From Chloranthus sessilifolius (lineage: Eukaryota > Streptophyta > Magnoliopsida > Chloranthales > Chloranthaceae), in the NCBI GenBank assembly GCA_021018995.1, contig CM037585.1:117698331-117762330 (forward strand): a stretch of DNA of 64,000 nt, written 5' to 3'. The notes below the pieces were generated by a model, which saw nothing but the letters and a program-made list of their open reading frames with translations, was not told the origin of the DNA and ran no database searches. Both the position numbers and the translations under genes were made by a program. This document shows, piece by piece, positions 59,891 to 64,000 of this stretch (position 1 is the first letter of the stretch; each line of letters begins with the position of its first letter).

Positions 59891-61703
59891 TGATGAGTAC
59901 TGAAAAATGAGGATATTTCACCCCTAAATACCTATATTTAGCTATCTGATGAAGGCTATCTGATGAGATTGATTAGATTTGAAGTGTTTCAGGTAAATAC
60001 AAGCCAAGTATAGAAAACAGTACAAGAATTCTGAATATAATGCCAAAGCATTGCAACTTCGGGTAATCAAGAACTTGGTGCGACTTGCGGCTAAATTTGG
60101 ACCTTCAAGACGGCCGAATTACAAAATTGTCAAAACATGAAAGTTGTAGATCTTTTCGTCAGCTTTCCAACGGCGCAAGAATCGTCTCAATCCGAGTTCG
60201 GGACAGAAAGTTATGGCCGAAATACTGAAGCAGTGTCTGAACCACAAGAAGTGCTGAATTTCACGGATTTCTGGGGTCGATGCATCGACCCTACAGATCG
60301 ATTAATCGAACCAGAGTTTCAGTTTGACACTGGAAACGTGATTTTTTGGATCTCTTGTCGGTTCGATGCATCGACAGCCCTGGGTCGATTAATCGACCCT
60401 AAAAAGTCGAATTGGGAGACCTTTGCGCGACGGATTCTATTTAAAGACTCAAACACTTCGGAAAGAAAAGGGAGATCTTTTTCAGCATTAGAATAACGTA
60501 GGAGATTAGAATTAGAGTTTTTTTTTAGAGTTTTAATTTTTAGTGTTCTTAGTTTTTAGCCATTATTTTTCATAGTTAGACATAGAAATAGGAAGTTTTA
60601 TTATTTCTTTTTGAGAGCTTTGTTCTTTAATTTTTCAGTATTCAGTTCATAAATTTTGTTGAAAGTTTATTTCTGCATTTATTTCGTTTCTGAAGACTAT
60701 CATCCGTGTGGATCAACGTAATTTATTTTGAAGTTTGAGGTAATTTTAATTAATGTTATTTTCCCGTATTTATTTATTTATGTCAATTCCTTACAATATG
60801 TGTGGCTAAATTTATAGAGATGAGGATCTAATGATTCCCATCCGAGGGATGTACTTTTAATAATATAAATTTAGGATTAAAATATGAGATTTTATCTTTA
60901 TGGTTGTTGTGCTATCATGAATGGATGAAATCCCCGCCACTAACCGGGATTGCGTGTGCCGAGTCATGCCCGGGATCTCAGATCTGTGACGGTAATTTTA
61001 CCCTATCATTGTTATGGTCTTTGTGTTTTCGTTGTGTGAATTTAATTACGATTATGTTCTGGGATCGAGTGTGCCGAGCCATGCCCTGGATCTTGGTTCT
61101 GTAATGGTAATTTTATCTTAAATAATCCCTAATCTGAATAAAGTGTGCCGAGCCATGCCCTTGATTTCAGATTTGTAAGTGGTATTCTTGTTGGAATTTT
61201 CACCCACCTTGGGGATGATTTTTATTTGAACCTGAGATCATGTGTGTCTAGCCGTACCCTTGATCCAAGATCTAGATATATGAAAATCATCTAAGTCCTG
61301 ATTGCAGGGATGTAACGTGGAACCTATTAGGGTGTTGACCATTGATCTTCTATAAAAGATGTTTGTTACCAATGAAATATCTCATAATTTAATCCTTAGA
61401 TTTATATTATAGGAAGAACGGACTAAAGATGAGAGGATTTAGTATCTTCATCTTTATCATCATCTTCACTTTTATTTTTGAATTATCAATTGAATTTTAG
61501 TTTGTAGTCATTAATCACCATCAACCACTTAAATCATAAAACTGGTAGAATACTGTTAGATCTTAATAGATTTCTAGAATTGCTTGTCTCTTTTAGATGT
61601 TTCAACATTAATCCTCGTGGGAACGATCTCGTACTCCGCACCCACTATATACAGACTGATTCGTGCACTTGCGAGTAAAACATTACATTAAAATATCACA
61701 CCA
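59891..61703 (+). mobile_element. Solo LTR, TSD TAAGC
   Basis: 1813 bp, TGATGAGTACTG to TATCACACCA, with TAAGC at 59886-59890 and 61704-61708. It holds a module near 60130-60225 (GTCAGCTTTCCAACGGCG ... AAAGTTATGGCCGAA), palindromic boxes GGTCGATGCATCGACC and GGTCGATTAATCGACC (60277-60405), a TATA-like CTATTTAAAGAC (60428), a set of directly repeated units (60953-61275) and the end block CCTCGTGGGAACGATC ... GTGCACTTGCGAG, shared with family A. Probably a gag-only/LARD type family. The frame at 60137-60496 is chance. Confidence 0.88.
60953..61275 (+). repeat. Four direct repeats of GTGTGCCGAGCCATGCCC inside the LTR
   Basis: Units start near 60954, 61069, 61143 and 61242, each followed by a GATC(T)CAGATCTG-like phrase. 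They share about 30 bases with irregular spacing. Confidence 0.8.
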
Positions 61704-61708
61704 TAAGC

Positions 61709-62169
61709 AAAAGTAATAGTAGCCTCCATCGTAATCTTACATTTGCGTTGACTGATTCTGTAAGGCTTGAAAGCTTCAATTTCTTTGTCCAAATAATATA
61801 TCACCCAATAAGTATAAATGTCCAATAAAATCCAAAGAAAGAGTGTAGAAAAAAAAAAATTTAATAGTTTAGGATGAATAGTAACAATTATATTATAAAT
61901 AACAAGAGCTAGTGACCGAATATGGCTATACCATGCTTTATAATTGGAAAAAACGAGTGTGGGAGAACTACATTCCGCTCAACTAAAGAAAGATGATAGA
62001 GAGTTTACCAAAATGAGGGCTAAATACTATTAGAGAGATATGAGGCGAAGGATTACATCTTGGACTAATTGTAAACATCCCTACTAATCTGTGACATTCT
62101 TAGCTTAAGTAGATAGAAAATCTCTATCTCTGTTTGTAGACCAGGTAGCCTAATCAAAGAATTTTTTGT
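61709..62169. other. Unclassified AT-rich stretch
   Basis: Nothing recognised. Confidence 0.35.
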
Positions 62170-62600
62170 TCTTTTTCACTAATCAAGTAGGATTGCAAGT
62201 TTTGAACTGAAGACCGAAATTGACCGAAAACCGGTTTGTCAAACCAGGCCGAAACCGACCCAAAACAGGAAAAAAAGAAACCATTTCCCAATCAATTTGG
62301 TTTCAGTTTGGGGTGGCCAAAATTGAAAATCCGATGGGTAGGTTTAGAAAACCGACCAAATTGGAAATACCCTGATAAAAACAAAGAAAAAACGAAAAAA
62401 AACCCGAAACTGAACCGGACCAAATAGATTTTTTAGATTCAGTTTCAAGTTTTCAAATTTTAACTTAACCGAAACCAAACCAATTTGTTTCAATTTCAAT
62501 TTGTTTCAGTTCGGTTACGCATCAGGCTAAACCAAACCGAAAACCAAAATTTCGGTTTCAGCTCCATTCGGTTTCACCCAATCTGCACCCCCAACAACAA
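62170..62600. repeat. Degenerate CCGAAACCGA / TTCGGTTT repeat
   Basis: Recurring AACCGAAAACC, ACCGACC and TTCGGTTTC phrases in both orientations, ending TCTGCACCCCCAAC, whose complement GTTGGGGGTGCAGA resembles a hAT-like MITE end. The ORF at 62236-62427 is a by-product. Confidence 0.5.
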
Positions 62601-63672
62601 TGATGTATCATTCAAGCTCTTCCTTACCAACAAAGAGGAAAACAAGTAACAGAGAAAATACCATAAAGGAAGAGTTAGAGCATCTAAAAAGAAGATTGAT
62701 CAAGCAGATAATTAGAAAAAATAGAAGACTCACAAAAAGCAGAGAATCAATTTAATAATAGAGCATCTAAAGATTAAAAAACAAAAAAAAATCTCTAATA
62801 GGCTTTCAAATAAAAGAAAAATATAGAACCAGAAGGGATTTATGAAGCAAATCTAGCAAACTAAAGACATTAGAATCAATCCAAAATCATTTGCAAATAC
62901 CCTATTTTCGTATTGGTAGAGATCTGGCATCAAAGGCTTACTTTTCTTTTTAATTTTGAATGAAATACTTCAAATTACCCCTTATAAATAAAGATCAAGT
63001 AAAAAAATTCCCCATTTTTCATGTGTATCTCTTCCAACACATTCACTTCATTTCCTTAGTGTTAAGAATTCAGATTTTAAAATTCTTGAAATGGTCCCTA
63101 GAAATTGCAAAGAAAATAAAACCCAAATAATTAAATTCAAGAATCAACCCGATCCATTTTCCATGGTGAACTACACTTGAAGTGGGTTCCATCAAAACAA
63201 CAAGAAAAAGCCAAATTACCACAAAACAACAAGAAAAAAAATGATTTAGAATTAAAAGATCTTCTGTTTCTAGGTGCATCATCATGCAGCACCAGCACTC
63301 TTAGGATTAAAAGAATGAATTCTATGTTAACAAAAAAAAAGGAAATGTCCTAGATTCTAAAATCAACAACATGAAATGAAGCCCACACAAATACAATAAA
63401 AACTATATCATCTCATGGGGGCTAAAACAAAATAAGAGTCATAAAATAGAGAAAGCATTTTATAAATAAAAATAATTCTACAAAAAATAGAAAATATGTG
63501 TCGAATGAATTTGCATATCCATACATGAAGGAGACGAGGATGAGAGCTTTGAAGATTGTGGTGTTTGGATGCCCATTTATAGCAGAAATCCAAGATTTAG
63601 AGCCTGGTAAAATCTCCCTACCATCATTTCTCCCAGATCTGGTACCCTAAATTTTCCCTTTCCACCATCACC
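62601..63672. other. Unclassified AT-rich stretch
   Basis: No gene, RNA or repeat match seen. Short frames here are rich in Phe/Leu/Ile from A/T composition. Confidence 0.35.
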
Positions 63673-63894
63673 TCAACCCTGCAATCCCATCCCTATTTCG
63701 ATGGCTTCTTTCATAACCTGGGCAAGATGGCAGCCAGGTTCATCGTACCTATCTACAACCCTAGATTCACCATCAGCTTTGCCTAAGATTTTCTGCCCAA
63801 ACCTCCGATTTGGTGGGCTACTCGAGGGAACGTCCTCTCGAAACCCATCTTCAGTAAGGAGGTCTCTTAGCTCACCTGCAATCGTGAATAGCAT
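63673..63894 (-). CDS. Possible short ORF or exon, unknown
   Basis: 73-codon frame on the minus strand (MLFTIAGELRDLLTEDGFRED ... AQVMKEAIEIGMGLQG) in a GC-richer patch of about 300 bases. Amino-acid use looks protein-like (mixed charged and small residues, PSSSPPNRR linker), in contrast to neighbouring frames, but an opposite-strand frame of equal length (63701-63931) overlaps it. No family recognised. It could be an exon of a gene outside the window or chance. Confidence 0.25.
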   Translation of the reverse strand: MLFTIAGELRDLLTEDGFREDVPSSSPPNRRFGQKILGKADGESRVVDRYDEPGCHLAQVMKEAIEIGMGLQG

Positions 63895-64000
63895 GGGGTG
63901 GTTGTCTCTATTAAAAGCTCTTAAAAGCTAGAAGAAAATGGAGTTGGTTGCCTCTGTTAAAAGAAAAGCCCCTTAGCAAGGATGCCTCTGTTAAAAGCCC
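63895..64000. repeat. Short direct repeats, GCCTCTGTTAAAAG
   Basis: Copies at 63905 (degenerate), 63950 and 63983 at about 35-45 base spacing, running into the window end. Confidence 0.6.

Overview
The window is nuclear DNA of a flowering plant: AT-rich, gene-poor and packed with nested transposable elements. The evidence is plant-type LTR retrotransposons (Tat/Ogre-like Ty3/gypsy, gag-only or LARD types, a copia trace), plant L1 and RTE LINEs, tRNA-derived SINEs, PIF/Harbinger and hAT-like DNA transposons, and a plant-specific methyltransferase. I cannot name the species. Only one host gene looks intact.

Region 1 (1-22.0 kb) is a Russian-doll retrotransposon block. One old minus-strand Tat/Ogre-like element seems to run from 1450 to 21915, with the same 5-bp flank GGTAC on both sides. 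It carries gag, protease, RT/RNase H and integrase remnants. Inside it lie a plus-strand Tat-type LTR with primer-binding site (1537-2990), a gag-bearing LARD-like element with its 3' LTR (4556-8285) and a solo LTR with perfect target duplication (15052-17196). A different LTR family occupies 1-1379.

Region 2 (22-32 kb) holds a solo LTR (22632-24180), hairpin MITEs, a minus-strand LTR copy (about 25300-26472), 2.7 kb I cannot classify, and a nest of MITEs with (TA)n tracts (29205-31550).

Region 3 (32.1-38.7 kb) contains the intact single-exon gene for a membrane-anchored SAM-dependent methyltransferase (32367-33632), a collapsed copia-like remnant, a LINE RNase H fragment and a very recent tandem duplication.

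Region 4 (39-49.3 kb) is a hAT-like element (39002-42101) with a LINE inside it, a nearly full ORF2 of a related L1 on the minus strand (44181-48270), and a partly duplicated RTE LINE end.

Region 5 (50.5-64 kb) has two SINEs, three fused palindromic units (52393-54238), a broken PIF/Harbinger transposase gene interrupted by a solo LTR (56740-59470), and another solo LTR with perfect target duplication (59891-61703). An unidentified short ORF lies at the right end.

The genes do not form a pathway. The main pattern I could extract is a layout shared by several unrelated-looking LTR families: a cluster of family-specific palindromic boxes, a TATA box, then directly repeated motifs, sometimes with one conserved module near the boxes.
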